Notes under the pieces: generated by a model | What the model was told of the DNA's origin: nothing | Seen by the model: the letters and a program-made list of their open reading frames with translations, nothing else | Databases searched by the model: none | Part shown: one piece after another, positions 1 through 12,430 of the stretch | Numbering within the stretch: the first letter of the stretch is position 1 | Layout: every line of letters starts with the position of its first letter | Made by a program: the position numbers and the translations under genes | Assembly: GCA_948099385.1 (NCBI GenBank) | Contig: CANUEZ040000028.1 | Location: 1,550,001-1,614,000, forward strand | Direction of reading: 5' to 3' | Source of the DNA: Fasciola hepatica | Taxonomy: Eukaryota; Platyhelminthes; Trematoda; Plagiorchiida; Fasciolidae | Length of the DNA: 64,000 bases

Positions 1-1390
1 CGTACCTGCGGCGAGCAAAGCTTGCTTCAGGCTTCTCGTTCCGGGCGGCTTCAGATTCTTGAAAGAAAAAAGTGCTACTTAACGGAGCCTAGAGTAGACG
101 GGAAAGTGTTTTCGCAGATAGATTTAGGTCGGCTGTCATGGAAGTGGAGATGCAATTTCATTCCTTCGCACCTTGTCCGGCCCCCACTGTCGTGATGGCA
201 CTTGGATCTGCAGCATCAACGGGCACAGGTACAACAAACTAAGTATCTCTAGTTTTGCTTGGCTGCCCTTGCTGGTGATAGCTCAGAGGTTTTTGGGGGC
301 TTCTTTCCTTTTCCTCACAGATGAGTTCTTATATTCGGCTTTTTGTGGCCAAACTCTCTGACTTCCGACCACTGTAAACTTCTGCCGAACCTCTTCTGTT
401 CTCCGGACAGATTCTCTGACCGCTGCCGTTTATCACTCAGACTTGTTCTTGTGCTTGTTTCGATGCAGTGAGGAAACGTTTACTGCAGAGCCAGCAAATT
501 TCAGTTGATTGTGTGCCTTTTTTCTTTCACTGCAGAACTCTCTTCACCTACGCCCCGGCCTAGTTTAGCCGCCTCTGTATTTGGTTTGGCAGCATTTAGC
601 TTTCCTGAATTCCTACAAGTTTTTCTGCTACTCTTTCAGGCTCGGGGCGGAATGTAAACTTTTTACACCCTTGATCATCCTTTCCCGGGGGTTGGAAGCT
701 TGGCCTATTTATTTAGTTATTTTATTTCGTGATCATCGGGCCTAAAATGGATCCTCAGTCTTCCTCTGTATTTGGCTTCTTCGCTTATGAGCTTAATGAG
801 GTTCTCGAGTAAAGCCATTCAATTTATCTCTCTCTTGCTTTATCGTGGTTACAGCTCCCCATGCCTCACTCCGTTCCCAGCTGACTAGGTCCCCAAACAG
901 TTAGTGTTGCACTTTCTCCTACCTTTTACTCTTCTAGTGGCTGAAAGAGTCTCTCTTCTCGTTCGTCCTCCAGCTTGGAATCTGGTAATCCCGTGAAACT
1001 TCAGTTTTCCCATGGGATTTTCGATGATGACAGCAGACAGCTAATTGTTCTTTATACATATCTTTACTGCCAATTCTGTGTGAACCAAACCCCTTCTAAT
1101 GAGAACAGTTACTCCTTTGCCTCCTGCACAGTAATAATGACATTACTGATATATTTTCCAGAAGGGCCGAGAAGCACTAATAAGTGCGCGATCAATGAGC
1201 ACAACCTCTTTCTCAGAATGAAAAACTTACGGCACCCAAAGCGAAAATACAGTACCGGTAGTCGCATAACAGCGGTGCCGAGCGCAGTTAGATCACGCTC
1301 AAACGACGAGATGTAGGCTTTAGCTGCACCTTGCTATCAAGCATAATAAAGCAAGACACGGAAATTCGAAAGTAGGAAGATGTATTTGGA
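1..1390. other. No gene recognised
   Basis: I see no domain, repeat or RNA gene here. Reading frames are short on both strands and none carries a motif I recognise. The stretch 380-960 is T-rich on the top strand, with many short pyrimidine runs. Confidence 0.5.
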
Positions 1391-1391
1391 G

Positions 1392-4280
1392 CTACGAAAC
1401 ACTGCAGAAAGTCAGTGCTGGTAGGCATTGGAGATCAAACACGGTAAAAATGGTAAAAAGAGACCAATATGCTTGAATTACATGAAGGGGGTGGCTAAAA
1501 GGATGTAACTTGAAAAGAATTAAGAACAAATGAGAGGTAGAATTATTGGTAAATGTCAGGAAGGCTGACGACAAAATTGGCGCGATGGAGCCGCCATTGC
1601 TGAATGCGAGAAAAAGCAAAACAAGAATGTTTGTATTATAGATAATAATAATAATGTTGTACTTGTTGCCCGGTGTCAAGACGGGCAGAAGGCATAATCA
1701 GCAAAAACAGCTAACACAGCTATATAGAGTGTCGACAATTTTGGAATTTAAGACTTATACAATTGTAGTAATAAAACCATAAGGTTGGGCAGTGTTTGGA
1801 TGTACTAAAGCAAGGATGGTCAAAGTGGCGGTTGTACATTTGTTTCAATTTCATGGAAAGGACGTTGTGAATAGCCAGCCAAGGTGGAAATGCAGATAAA
1901 AGCAATACTGAAGAAAGCTGAAATACATTGTTTTCGAGAACCTGTAAAGCAGCTGGGGTCGAAAGCCACAACATGTACAGGGAGCTGAGGCAGGAATAAC
2001 ACACGATGTGCATTATGGGTGCCTAAAGCTGGCTGCAGTGGGTTCGGTAATGGAGGATGGAGCATGCCGACCTGCGGAAGTTGGTGTGCAGTAGGTTGGT
2101 ACAAAAACAGAGAGACAAAGTGGAGAATGAAGGAGATACTAAAAGAGGGGTCCTGAGGTATAGAAAGATAAGTGAGGATGCACCAACTAGGTATATGAAG
2201 GATCAATACCGAGGAACCTGGTGAGAGTGTAACCAAAAGACCAGGGTAAAAATGAAGTGCGCGTGGGGTTATCAAACTGCAGTCGTAGACGCTAGCTAGA
2301 TACAGAGAAGGCTGTTTCAACTTTGGATGACCAACTGCGGAGATAGCTTGTGATAAAATGGGGGTGAGTACGATGAATTATTCAGATTAGCCCTTATGCA
2401 TAGGTCATTTCAGTGCCATATGGAATTCACACGAAAGCAAAAACTTCTCCGAGAAACCAGTATGCTTCTGAAAAGCATCAGTGGTGAATGGACGCAGAAC
2501 AGATAAATTCAAAGAAGAGTCTTTGAAGAAACAATCTTTTGGGGACATAAGCTGCTGATACAACGAAGTTAATATGCAGAGATTATGAGAAGGGGGGACG
2601 GCAGTGGCTAGGTAAAGGCCAGACCCGAATGAACAGCGGAAGTTGGAGGAGTGTAAAGATGATATATTCTGTATACCTGATAGAGGAATGAATGACCACA
2701 TTCTGACTGGCGGCAGGTGGTTGACATTTTGTTTCGTAAGGACCCTGGTTGTCTGTGATGGCAAGTAGTGAATGATGACGGCAGCGGGCAAAAAGTGGCC
2801 AAGTGAACGAAATGGAAAAATAAGTTGGGACCGTAGCGGACAACATTCCGGTCACCGTTTTTGTACTGCAAAGCAGAATGAACTGAACCTTTTGTATGGA
2901 GTACGAGAAGTGGATTTTGAAGGGTTATGCGGCCATGGTTGGTGCCAGGAATCCAATCTGTATTCCGGTGAGACTATCATGATGGGTTCTAGCCCTGGTT
3001 AAATGATCCTGGTCGCTGGTCAGCCATGTAAGCTGACTCACATAGCGTCAGCAGACGAGAGTGCGGGTTCAAACCACGGCCATTCCAATGGCATAAATCT
3101 TTTAGTCCGCGCCGTAACCCGGGGGTAAAGTCGAGTTTGCTCACGGCTACCCGGGTAACCAGTACAATCCAAAAGAGGCCAGGAATGCGGCAGTCTGGAG
3201 AACATTCCAGCTGAGAGTTTTGATTACCTTTCTACTAGATATCGGACAATGATTACTTTGTCACCAGACGGCCAGTGTGCCGACCTATGGGGATTAACGG
3301 GAGGAGACTGTTGTAGTTTTGTAGGGTAGATGGGTGGTGATGAAGCTATAGGGGGATATTGGGCGCAGGCTTAGGCAGAGTGCAAAATTACTAGGTTGCT
3401 AGGTGGCAGAAGAAAAGAGTGACCAACTTGATGGCCAAGAATAAAGCAAAAAAGAGGGTGGGATCAGAATGGAGAATGAGAGAAAAGGAAGACAGCAGTC
3501 TGGTCGTTGTACCAGCTGCAGACAAGTGGGGCGAAGATGGTGAAAGTGAAAGGGAAAAAATAAAATACTCCGACCTAAGGTGAGACCACATTACGTGGAT
3601 GCGGTAGAGCTGGTTTTCGGTTAGGCGAAGACAAATCAGAGGCATACTGAAGTCGGGTTCAATGGGGCCCTTGCATACCATGAACTTGTACGTAGATCGG
3701 TGAGTTCTGGTTGTTGAAGAATAGTTGGCTGTGTGGTAGGACTTGATTTTATAATGAATTGCATGAAAGAGGACGAGGTGACCACGGATTTGTGGCCTGG
3801 GGCAAGAAGCTTCAATGAAGATATGCACTTATCATTAGAAGAAAAGATGGTTTGTTACAGGAGCTGAATTCAGTGGGCATTTTGGTTGAGCAATTCAGTC
3901 AGCTCTGTAGCAGAGAAACCATCGACGGCTTTGGACAATATCATCGGTGCCTGTTCCCGAAAACAACACAGAGAGTGAAGATTCTGGCGACCTATACAGG
4001 TGGGCTTAGCCCATAGATGTCCACCGTAGGTGTATCAACTCCGGGGTGTCGTCAGAGCAGAGGCTGCATGATATAACCATTCATGCCGTGCGTTAACTAC
4101 TTTAACGGAAATAGGCAAGCTGTTTGGGAGTTTTGCAGAGAACCCAGTAGGGTTGAGGCACAGAAAGAAGGGGTCGGTAAGAATAGGAAGAGAGGTGGAG
4201 CAGCTTGCCGTCAACCCGCGCTGGTTCCGACAAAAAGACCTGAAGGCCGCCTCAAAAGCTTTGGGTTCCCCATATGCTAG
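1392..4280 (-). other. Decayed minus-strand coding-like tract, unassigned
   Basis: The top strand is purine-rich. The minus strand therefore carries many overlapping, C/T-rich reading frames (for example 1820-2320, 2405-2791 and 3391-3828) rich in Ser, Pro, Leu and His. Similar tracts occur at 13487-15468, 19880-20490, 33443-34700 and 41200-43450. At 33.4-34.7 kb such a tract lies just upstream of a CR1-like endonuclease, so these tracts may be old first-ORF or 5' regions of CR1-like elements. That is inference from composition and position; no motif confirms it. A short ATA/TAA microsatellite lies at 1640-1657. Confidence 0.25.
3017..3075 (+). repeat. tRNA-like cassette (possible SINE head)
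   Basis: A B-box match (GTTCAAACC, 3067-3075) follows an A-box-like stretch TGGTCAGCCATGTAAGC at 3017. The spacing suits a pol III internal promoter. The stems do not fold as a functional tRNA. It may be the head of a tRNA-derived SINE like the one at 54821-55080. Confidence 0.3.
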
Positions 4281-4384
4281 GCCGGGTCTAGGCTGTTATC
4301 AGAAATCCACCTGATAATGAAGGGGCGGAGAGCATTAGCTCAGGACCTTCCCAGCCAGAGGTGAATTTTTTTCATCATTTTACG

Positions 4385-4505
4385 CAGGAGCGGGACAGCA
4401 AATTTACACCATGGGGTAATTGTCCCATTTCTTCTTGACCCGCTTTTCTTTACAGGTGGCCCATTGGGCTCAAGACCGATATGGATGGCCGTTTCCCCTT
4501 ATTGA
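4385..4505 (-). repeat. Dispersed repeat, pair with 23420-23520
   Basis: Both sites share CCCATTTCTTCTT, then CTTTACA, then CCCAT(T/G)GGG, and then a CTTTTCCCC/GTTTCCCC block, in the same order and orientation. Read on the minus strand both encode a related peptide pattern (G-x-x-V-K-x-x-x-R-R-N-G-x-x-x-P-W). The shared peptide pattern suggests a fragment of an element ORF and not a noncoding tail. The family is unknown to me. Confidence 0.45.
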
Positions 4506-4559
4506 GAGGCTACCACAGGCTAGGTGCCATAAACTTCGGGGGTGTTGCCGCCGCAAGCT

Positions 4560-7480
4560 GTGAGAGGAAAGGATAGAGGATAAAACAAACACCAGGAAGC
4601 ACATTCTAATTTAAGGTTAACGCGTGGTCGATGGAAAGGGAGCAACTGTCGGTGGAATACACAATGAACAAGGCGGGATTTGGGATGCGTGAGGATAAAT
4701 TCTAGAACTCCTCCTCAATCACATTCGCATACTTGCAGTGTTGAAACTGTGTGATTTGTTTGCTGATCCTTGCACAGCCGATATCTTATATGAATCATCA
4801 TACCTGAACACTTGTTTATATCCAAATCATATGTTCCGTGGCTTCTTTCTGATCTGAAGTCTGACAACCCTGACTTAGTATCTGGCCATGAATTTTACTA
4901 AACTTTGGTTCTCATTTGCCATCCGATGTGGCCGTACACCTAAGTTTTCTCTAAGGCTAGCACTCGCGTAATTTGTTAATTCAAGAATGTTACGAATAAA
5001 TTTTGTTTTGAACTTGGGTTTGGTCGTTTTGGCTACACTTCTCTCACAATTTGGATAACGTTGCATTGTATAAATATCCCGTACTAACTAACCAGGATGT
5101 TCTACAGGGGTGTTGGCTGTGGCTTCCTTCTTCTGGGCAGGAGGGGTTCGTAATTAGTGGGAAAACAGCCCAGGTATACGATGGCTATCCTGAGGGGGAG
5201 ACTTGGAGAGGCAGGCAAAAGTGGGTGGTTCCATCAGCCTTCGACTCCGATAATGCTGGCCCTCGATGGGAGCCGTGGTGGTATACGCTGCTGGGTGGAA
5301 GGCCACTACTGGGGCTGATGTAGGTGGAATAACTTCAACCAATCTGGCTGTGTTGGCTAAATCAATTGGGTTTCGTTAGATGGTTTTGGTGCTCGGTCTC
5401 ATGAAGCACCGCTCTGATGTTGGAACTACCTTATTGTAGGAGGTTCTCAGTTATTCTCAGCGAAAAACGTTAGACGGAAGCGGGGCAACATATGTGCGGA
5501 ACCGGGTAACTAAATTTTGTTCTCCGTATTCTGCAGTAGACTGGGTTGCAAGCAAGTAGAAAAGGAGGTCAACGAGATGAGCGTCATGCGTGATATGTTA
5601 CAGCCAAGCGGTGAGCCGATTGGGACATCCGTGAATCTGTTCCGTTGATAGACCAAGTGATAGGCTTCACCCTCCTGCAAGATACGGTCGTTTTCAAACA
5701 CCCCTGTCTCGTAATGCAACCACTTGGGCTCTACGACCTCTAGTTTCGGCTGTCCATCTCAACCACTTGTTTCTAACGCCACAGTCACTATTGTATGACG
5801 CAAAATAGCCTCCTCCGGCAGAACATCGCTATCCACGTTCAATTCCTGCCTCGTCTCGGTCGGAGCACCTGAGTGACAGTTAAGTATTTAGAAATCAGTT
5901 ACCGGACATCGATGTCCCGGCCTGCTTTTACGGCCGTTTGGTTTTACAGCTCGACTTCTTATGTACGCCTCATCGGCGTCAAATTTTCGTTGCTCCCGAA
6001 TTCTGATCTAGAGACACAGCGATACGCGGCCCAGGAAAGCCTTTGTCTCTGTACACAGCTTTTCCGTGCCCTGCCTTCCAATTCACCTTCAGTTACAGTC
6101 ACCGCCTAGTGGTGGGGCGCCTGAAACAACGGCCTTCCTGTAACCGTTTTAGCAAAACCAAAACCGAAACAAGACTTGCAGATTGGCGAATGACTGCCAA
6201 GATTCTTGCGCCGAGGAACCTCAGTGTCTCGCCTTGCTTCGACTGCAAAGATGTTCTCTCGATGTTTTGAGTTTGTCTATTCCAGTATAAGACAATGGAA
6301 TCGAGTTAACCTCAGAGGAAGAGGACCGGGTAGCACGATGCTTAACGCTGTTGGGCGCAACCCAGAGAATCTTTGGGGCGGCCTATATCATCAGCATCCT
6401 TTTCAAAGATCAGAACAGGCTTTTATGAAAGACAAAGGGCTTTAGGTATGCATAATTTTGTTGTAAATCATGAGGTATGACTTTGTTACATTTTCGGGAC
6501 ATTTTGTTTTACTGAACAACCTAGTGACCACGAGTTGCCACACTGGCTCGCCGTATCCTTTGGCGGTAGGTGGTTTCCCCTTTTGAGTGAAGTACTTAGT
6601 GTCTTTGCTGTCAACGTTTATATGACAAACGTGCCGTGTTCTGACTATTTTTTCAATAGTTGTGTCCCCTTGTATCATATCAGGAATTCGAATGTCCGTA
6701 TACACTTGGTTTGCTAGGGAAATATTTGTATATCTTCCAGCACTGCCAGTGAAATTTAAAGCCTTTGTTATGGCTTTGCAAACATCAAAGCAATACATCG
6801 CTTCAGCATTTGTGGTATTTATTTAAAGGTTGTGTGTTTCCGAAGTCATCGGTTAGACGGTATTAGTTTATCGCCCGGTGGATTTCATTCCTGGGGCATA
6901 CTTAACTGCGCTGAAGGCGAGCAAGCATCAGAGGTACCGAAGCAGAAGCTGCTCAGTACCCAAAGGTGTACTGTTTGCCACGAGGCTACTCCGAAATAGC
7001 ACAGATTTTCGTGTCCGAGAGAAAAGACTCAGTGTAGGCTAATTCAGTTGAAATGCAGTATAAGCTTCGCGAAGCATTAGTTCTAGACGTGGCTTGCTTG
7101 TCCGATGCCCCCTCTGAAAAGATCCCCCCATCCCCGCAGATGGCTGTTGAGGAGGCTTTTAGAAACCCAACGGGGAACGCCATGGGGCCGATTGCTTCTG
7201 CATTCCTCGTTATCACTTCTACCGGTTAGTTCGTTTAAGAAAATTCCAATTAGATGATCTTTTTGCAAAGAAACATCAAGAGGAACTGATAGAAAACGCC
7301 GGTTACCATAAACAAGAGAGCAGTGCTGCCATCTGCTGTCATTTAAAAGTCAATGCGTTCCCGGTGTCCCGTGTGATCAAAGGACCATTTACCATACACC
7401 ACCTTCAGGTCATAAGATCCGGCCCGACAGTGGTGTGTACATTCATCAAGGACTGAAAAACGGCTTGAATGTAAGCGTAA
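4560..7480. other. No gene recognised
   Basis: Several reading frames of 60-118 codons occur here, the longest at 6442-6798 on the minus strand, but none shows a family motif. The segment just before 7500 may hold the decayed N-terminus of the transposase that follows, but I could not follow it. Confidence 0.4.
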
Positions 7481-7489
7481 TCAGTACGA

Positions 7490-8850
7490 CTATTGTACCG
7501 GATCTTGTGGATATTTAGCTTAATATCGATGGAATATCGATTTATTGGTCACCTGCTACCCAGCTGTGCCCAATTTTGGCAGGGGTAGCGCGGCCAACAA
7601 GCCAGCCCGTCGTGAATGATGGGATTTATTGTGGTTGGAAAACACCAAACTTTCTGAATGAAAACATGCATCGTACATTGGAAGAGTTGAATTGAATATT
7701 ACAAAGCGGCCCCAGTTGTCGCAATGCCTATGTATGATGTCGCTCTTTCGTCATCTCAAGGGCCCTGCTGATTATTTTGGCTGTGGTAAATGTTACCGAG
7801 GTCGAGTGTATATCGATGAAAGAATAATTTTCCCCATCACTGAAGCCACAGCACGCACGGACGAAATCTTCCGTGCTTGAAAGTGTCGTCACGACCACAC
7901 AGATGACAGTCCACTTCCGTCCGTATCCTTCCATATGGCACACACACTACAGTTGGATTACATGCATTTGGTATGTCTCGGGATTACCCTACCTTTGCTT
8001 GCCGCCTGGCTGCAGAGTAGCCGTTTATCGTGTCTCTGTCTTGGTAGCACGGCCGCAAAAGGAATAGGCGATCGAGTCCTAAGAACGCACATTTCTTTCT
8101 CGTGTGGCTTTCAGCGTGAATGCCGCCTCACACATGACAGTGAAAGCTGGGAGGCAGAGGAATTCAGCTTGTTCCCCATCTATCTTGGCCCCGTTGGCTT
8201 ACGTGATTCATTAACTTCTGAGTCATTTAGTCATTTTTTACTTCCGCTTACTTGGGAACATATTTTTTTGCACCCCACCTCACATAGCTCTATGGTGGAT
8301 TTCGCTCATAGTGTTTTGCTTGTTTTTGCACAACGAATGGCGACAATGTATGGCTCCGAGCATGTTGGTTACAGAGTACGCGGTTTGGCCCATTTAGCTG
8401 AGAATGCTGGAACACGGAAAGCAGGACAATTCCTCCAGCCTCACATATGAATCTCATTTAGGCGAACTGAAGCACTGGATCAAAAAGGCCCGCAAGACCA
8501 GCGGAACAGTTGTACAAAAGTTTTTGGGAGTGAATACTTTACGTTCTCATCAGGAAAGAAGGCTTCCTTCAGATGACACCTTTATACCAATAATCTGTAT
8601 ATGAAAAACGCCCTGCTCCTATGTGATAAAAGGGATATTTTTTTCCAGTATGCTCACCGGCAACGTTGTGTTGATAACTGGCAAACCGGGGATCCTTTAA
8701 AGATTCTGATCGATGAGTTTCACTTCCAGTACTTCAGCTTTCTGGGGAAGATTTTCGTGAATGAGTTATGTTCAACCAACTTGTAAATTTCTTCAACGAA
8801 CTGCTTGTAATCTGTTATTTAGCACGCACTTATTAACGCTGTTTCACGTG
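7490..8850 (+). pseudogene. Broken transposase, CACTA/EnSpm-like (tentative)
   Basis: Successive frames spell a colinear protein of a transposase family widespread in invertebrates. In order: a NIDGISIYW block with a following QLCPILAGV (about 7522-7590), a metal-binding-like DYFGCGKC block (about 7770-7795), the LDYMHLVCLG block (about 7953-7983), a long helical segment with ELGPVGLR-type residues seen as YLGPVGLRD (about 8190), then LGELKHWIKKARK (about 8465-8505) and a C-terminal GDPLKILIDEF block (about 8690-8722). The parts lie in different frames (1, 3, 1, 3), with a TGA stop at 7878-7880, so the gene is dead. A terminal region continues weakly to about 8850. I did not find terminal inverted repeats or a target duplication. 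Transposase is fairly certain from the block order; the superfamily name is from memory of similar proteins and is not secure. Confidence 0.65.
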
Positions 8851-9956
8851 AATGCCTGATGCTATCTGTCAACTTGTGGCACGTGTGTACTTCTGTCCTG
8901 CATTTTTGTAACTATATTATTATAAGCATGTAAGTGTTTTTTGTTATCTATCTATTATAGCCATTTGTGTTCCTATTTCGCATTTTTCATAATTGATTTA
9001 CCGTCAGCCTAACTTTTCTCTAGCAGCATGTATGTTGTGCATCACCTTGTTGCGCCCGAGAACCCAGTCGCACTTTTTTCTTCACTTCGTAATGTGCCTC
9101 CTTTTAGATGTACCTGGTTGTGAAAGTTTTGTCCGAAAATTATTTTGCCCCGGTTTACAGCGATTGGGTGGTCACCGGCCACAGCGTAAGATGATCTCGG
9201 GCTAAAAGCTTTGCGCAATACCGCCAAACGCTACTGTTAGGCGCACCACTATTTGACTTCGTTCAGGGTACACATCGGTGGAGTTTTTCTACGCAGGTGA
9301 ATCGCTTCACGTGAGACACTTTCTCAGATAGTTTTGGAGACTCCTTCATTTTTGGAAATCGGTTACTCCAAGGCACGTCCACCTGTAGCGCAGGTTATGC
9401 CTTGCCACAAGGTATGCAGACTGCATGCACTAGTGAAGAGGTTGCCACGACATACTGCAGACTATTGAACCCACAACCGAGGCCGGCTCAAAATCTTAAC
9501 TTGATAGCAGCCGTAATGGTTAAGTGGATACAGTTATTCTTATCACGGGACAATAGGCCATGTGCTTTTGGCGAAAAGGTTTGCGGACGAACCGAGTCCA
9601 ATCACAGGAAGACATTATGCTCTGATGTATCAGAGCTTGGGATAGAGGAGAAGGAAGGCGGCTACCACGGTAGGACGTTTTTGGTCCTTTTGCTTCCATT
9701 CAGGGCTTCTCCGTAACAATTTCTTCATTCTTAAGTTATCAAGCAGAACATCATCCACTGGTGCGCTTATTCAGCCACAAAGTGATCATTCGGTTTTTCT
9801 ATCACAAGAATGCATTTTGTAACGCTGAGAAAGAGAGCACGGATAATTTTGCGTGCAATGTATACTTTTCATAGCCTTCAGTTAAGTATTTCATGGAAAT
9901 ATATGAAATGCATATAATACACAAGCCTCTGCGTACTCCTTTCGTAAAATTGAAAA

Positions 9957-9960
<4 letters not shown>
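8851..9960. other. No gene recognised
   Basis: Reading frames at 8993-9205 and 9402-9716 on the plus strand show no recognisable motif. Some of this could belong to the 3' part of the transposon at 7490-8850. Confidence 0.4.
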
Positions 9961-9961
<1 letters not shown>

Positions 9962-10018
<57 letters not shown>

Positions 10019-10037
10019 TATATATATATATATATAT
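9962..10037. repeat. TA dinucleotide microsatellite
   Basis: About 75 bp of alternating T and A with a single G interruption near 10017. It generates spurious Ile-Tyr reading frames on both strands. Confidence 0.97.
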
Positions 10038-10422
10038 AAACTGGCTCCAAGGAGCCATTCCATGAAGTTGCGGATTGAAAAATGAAGTTGAAAATTGCTT
10101 CATTCAAGACTTTCTGAACAATTAATACGTCGCCCTCCACGCGTTTATTTTACTGATCCCGTTGACACAAAGAAGAACCAGCAGAATTCTCTGGAATATA
10201 AGAATGACCAGCAACGGATGATGGAATTGTATGTACACTTCTAACGCTTTTTATACGATACACATTTTCAATCTTGTGCGAGTGGCCACGTTGCTTGTAC
10301 ATACATCGGTAACTCAGTGGTTATGCTGAAAGCTTTGGAGAACGTTTCAATGACCGATTAAGCAGTGAAACGAAATTCGGGTTTTGATGGAAGTGGGACA
10401 AGTATTTTTCCGCGATTTTTAA

Positions 10423-11420
10423 ATGCTTTGGGCTTCCCAACCCCGGTGCAAGTGGGCACTGGTAGAGCTGCCCAGCCCATTTCTTGAGGTTTGTTCAAAG
10501 TTTCAAATGTCAAGCCCAGTCAGCACCACGGTCCTAAAAAGGCCTGGGTTAGTTCCGGAGGGTCACAAAATGTCCCAAAATGGTCCACTGTTTGTCCCGT
10601 TTGACCTCCACTTAGATATTTTCGAATCTCTCTTGGGCACGGCAAGAGTGCATCCACTTGCTTTTTTGAAATTCGGCAAACTGTGCTGTTATTTAAGCTC
10701 AAGGTATCAGTTACTGGATTTTATGAAGTTCCAGTTGAGAAAAGAATAAGGTTTCTAAACATTCTCAATAATTACTTGACACGTTTTGCGTATTTTTGGA
10801 CGCCCATTATCCTCATACTATGCACCATTTTATGAAGAAACCACGGTGTGCTTCCGCTCGGTAAAACACATACGATAATAAGCAGAATTCGCTAGCATAT
10901 ACCACATTATCAAGATGGTCCAAAAGCAGTTCCTTTTTGAACACTTTAGGGACTGGAAACCCCATCTGTGTGCTGACTAAGCTAGTGGGGTGGTAAGTTT
11001 CAATGAAACAAAGCTATTTTTACACTTTCCAGATTTTCCTGAAAATAATCATCCGACAATATTCTTCTTAAACTGCATAATAAAAAACAGTCTGTTGCGG
11101 AACTAAAATGTCCATCGTTTTTCAGAATGAGAAACCTTGGTGCTGCTACCAGGTGGAACAGTCTGGGTCCTTGCCCAAGTACGCGACGAGATGAATCTCA
11201 CCGGGCCATGGCTTCTGTGTTCGCTTTGTGATGCCCCTTTTTGTTCCACAGATGCAATGGGGTTGGGACTTACTTCGCTTTGAAGGTAGCTTGGCAATCG
11301 CACGGGTACATCCTGTGTCCTTTTCACAGAGTAGCTCCTCCAGGAGTGCCGAAAGTAAAGGTGACCTTGTATTTAGTTCCAGCTACGATAAGTTGGGAAG
11401 AACGGGCACAACATAGAGGG
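10423..11420 (+). repeat. Diverged duplicated coding-like unit, unassigned
   Basis: Two plus-strand stretches about 650 bp apart encode the same pattern. At 10575-10680 one reads PLFVP, about 20 residues, then ARVHPLAF. At 11231-11322 the other reads PLFVP, a similar gap, then ARVHPVSF. The nucleotide sequences have diverged more than the peptide, which hints at an ancient coding duplication or two copies of one repeat. The family is unknown to me and neither copy has a long open frame. Confidence 0.35.
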
Positions 11421-11698
11421 CCGTGGGGAAGGGGTGAGGCGAAAGTCCAAGAGATAATTACAGCGCCAACAGGGGCTCATAAAAAGTAGAGTGCCACTTC
11501 CTGTTCTGCCTCCCACAGACGAGGGTTAAAAAGCAAAAAGGAAGTGATTCAAGCAAATAAAAGTCCAAGCTCGTCTCATAGTCCACCATCCAGGTGGTTG
11601 ACTCCAACTTTGCCGGCAGTGCTGCCTGCAGATTGACAGCGGGACAAGCAAATCTGCTTCCTTAAGTTTCTGGTGCCTTCAGTTTACCGAATTCAGAC

Positions 11699-11956
11699 TC
11701 ATTCCTCCACGAGTCTGGAAACCCGAGCCAATACTAATAACAGCTCTGTTGTCATCATCAGCCGCTCAATTCGCCTAAAGGCTTCCATTAGGTCATCCTG
11801 GGTCTCCTCCGTTTCACTTGGGTGAAAGTATAGTGCCATAAGCCTCTCTAGGTATGTTTTGCACCTGGGCTCCATTACCGCTCTGGTGAAGCGTCGCGAA
11901 ACTTCCTCCAGTGCAACATCGTCCCACACAATAGCGGAGTCCAAGCTTGGGCACAA
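11699..11956 (-). CDS. Unrecognised 85-codon reading frame
   Basis: The frame has a protein-like composition, unlike most frames here: charged, helical, with YLERLMALYFHPSE and an acidic and Arg-rich run after it. I do not recognise the family. It could be an exon of a host gene or a piece of an element. No splice sites were established, and the start is only the first Met after a stop. Confidence 0.2.
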   Translation of the reverse strand: MCPSLDSAIVWDDVALEEVSRRFTRAVMEPRCKTYLERLMALYFHPSETEETQDDLMEAFRRIERLMMTTELLLVLARVSRLVEE

Positions 11957-12418
11957 TATTCTAGGTTTGGCCTTATTAGTTTTTATGGAGAAACAACATT
12001 GCGAAAGTTTTTTCTTGAGCCTGCCGTGCGCAATGGTTATTGAAGAGCTCGCTTATCCTTGGCCGCTTCAGCCAAACACTGACGGACTGGCTGGCATCAA
12101 TTGTTCATCCGGACTGTAAGGTCATTGATGTATGTAACCCATCTTATTGTTGTAGGATTTGTAGGTCTGGGTACCTGGTTTCTCCTTCGACGTCCTTTGT
12201 GAGAAGGCCACACTGCACGATGTTCCGTGGTAGTGGTCACCAAGTGGTTCAAGTGCGACACATTCAAGTTCTCTTGGAGAAAAACGGTTCTGGCTTTAAC
12301 TACCGAATTAAGGCCGTCCGCAAGCAGTTGGTCTGGGTTTTATATACTCTCCAGTAAACTCAGGACTAACCCCCATGCGACCATACTTTTAGCTCCAGTC
12401 CCTATGAACTTACTCCCA

Positions 12419-12430
12419 CCCCCCCCCCCC
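12419..12430 (+). repeat. C homopolymer
   Basis: A run of twelve C residues, prone to length errors in sequencing. Confidence 0.95.

Noticed and set aside
9802..10140. Minus-strand Ile-Tyr repeat proteins near 9.9-10.1 kb
   Set aside because: They are translations of the TA microsatellite.
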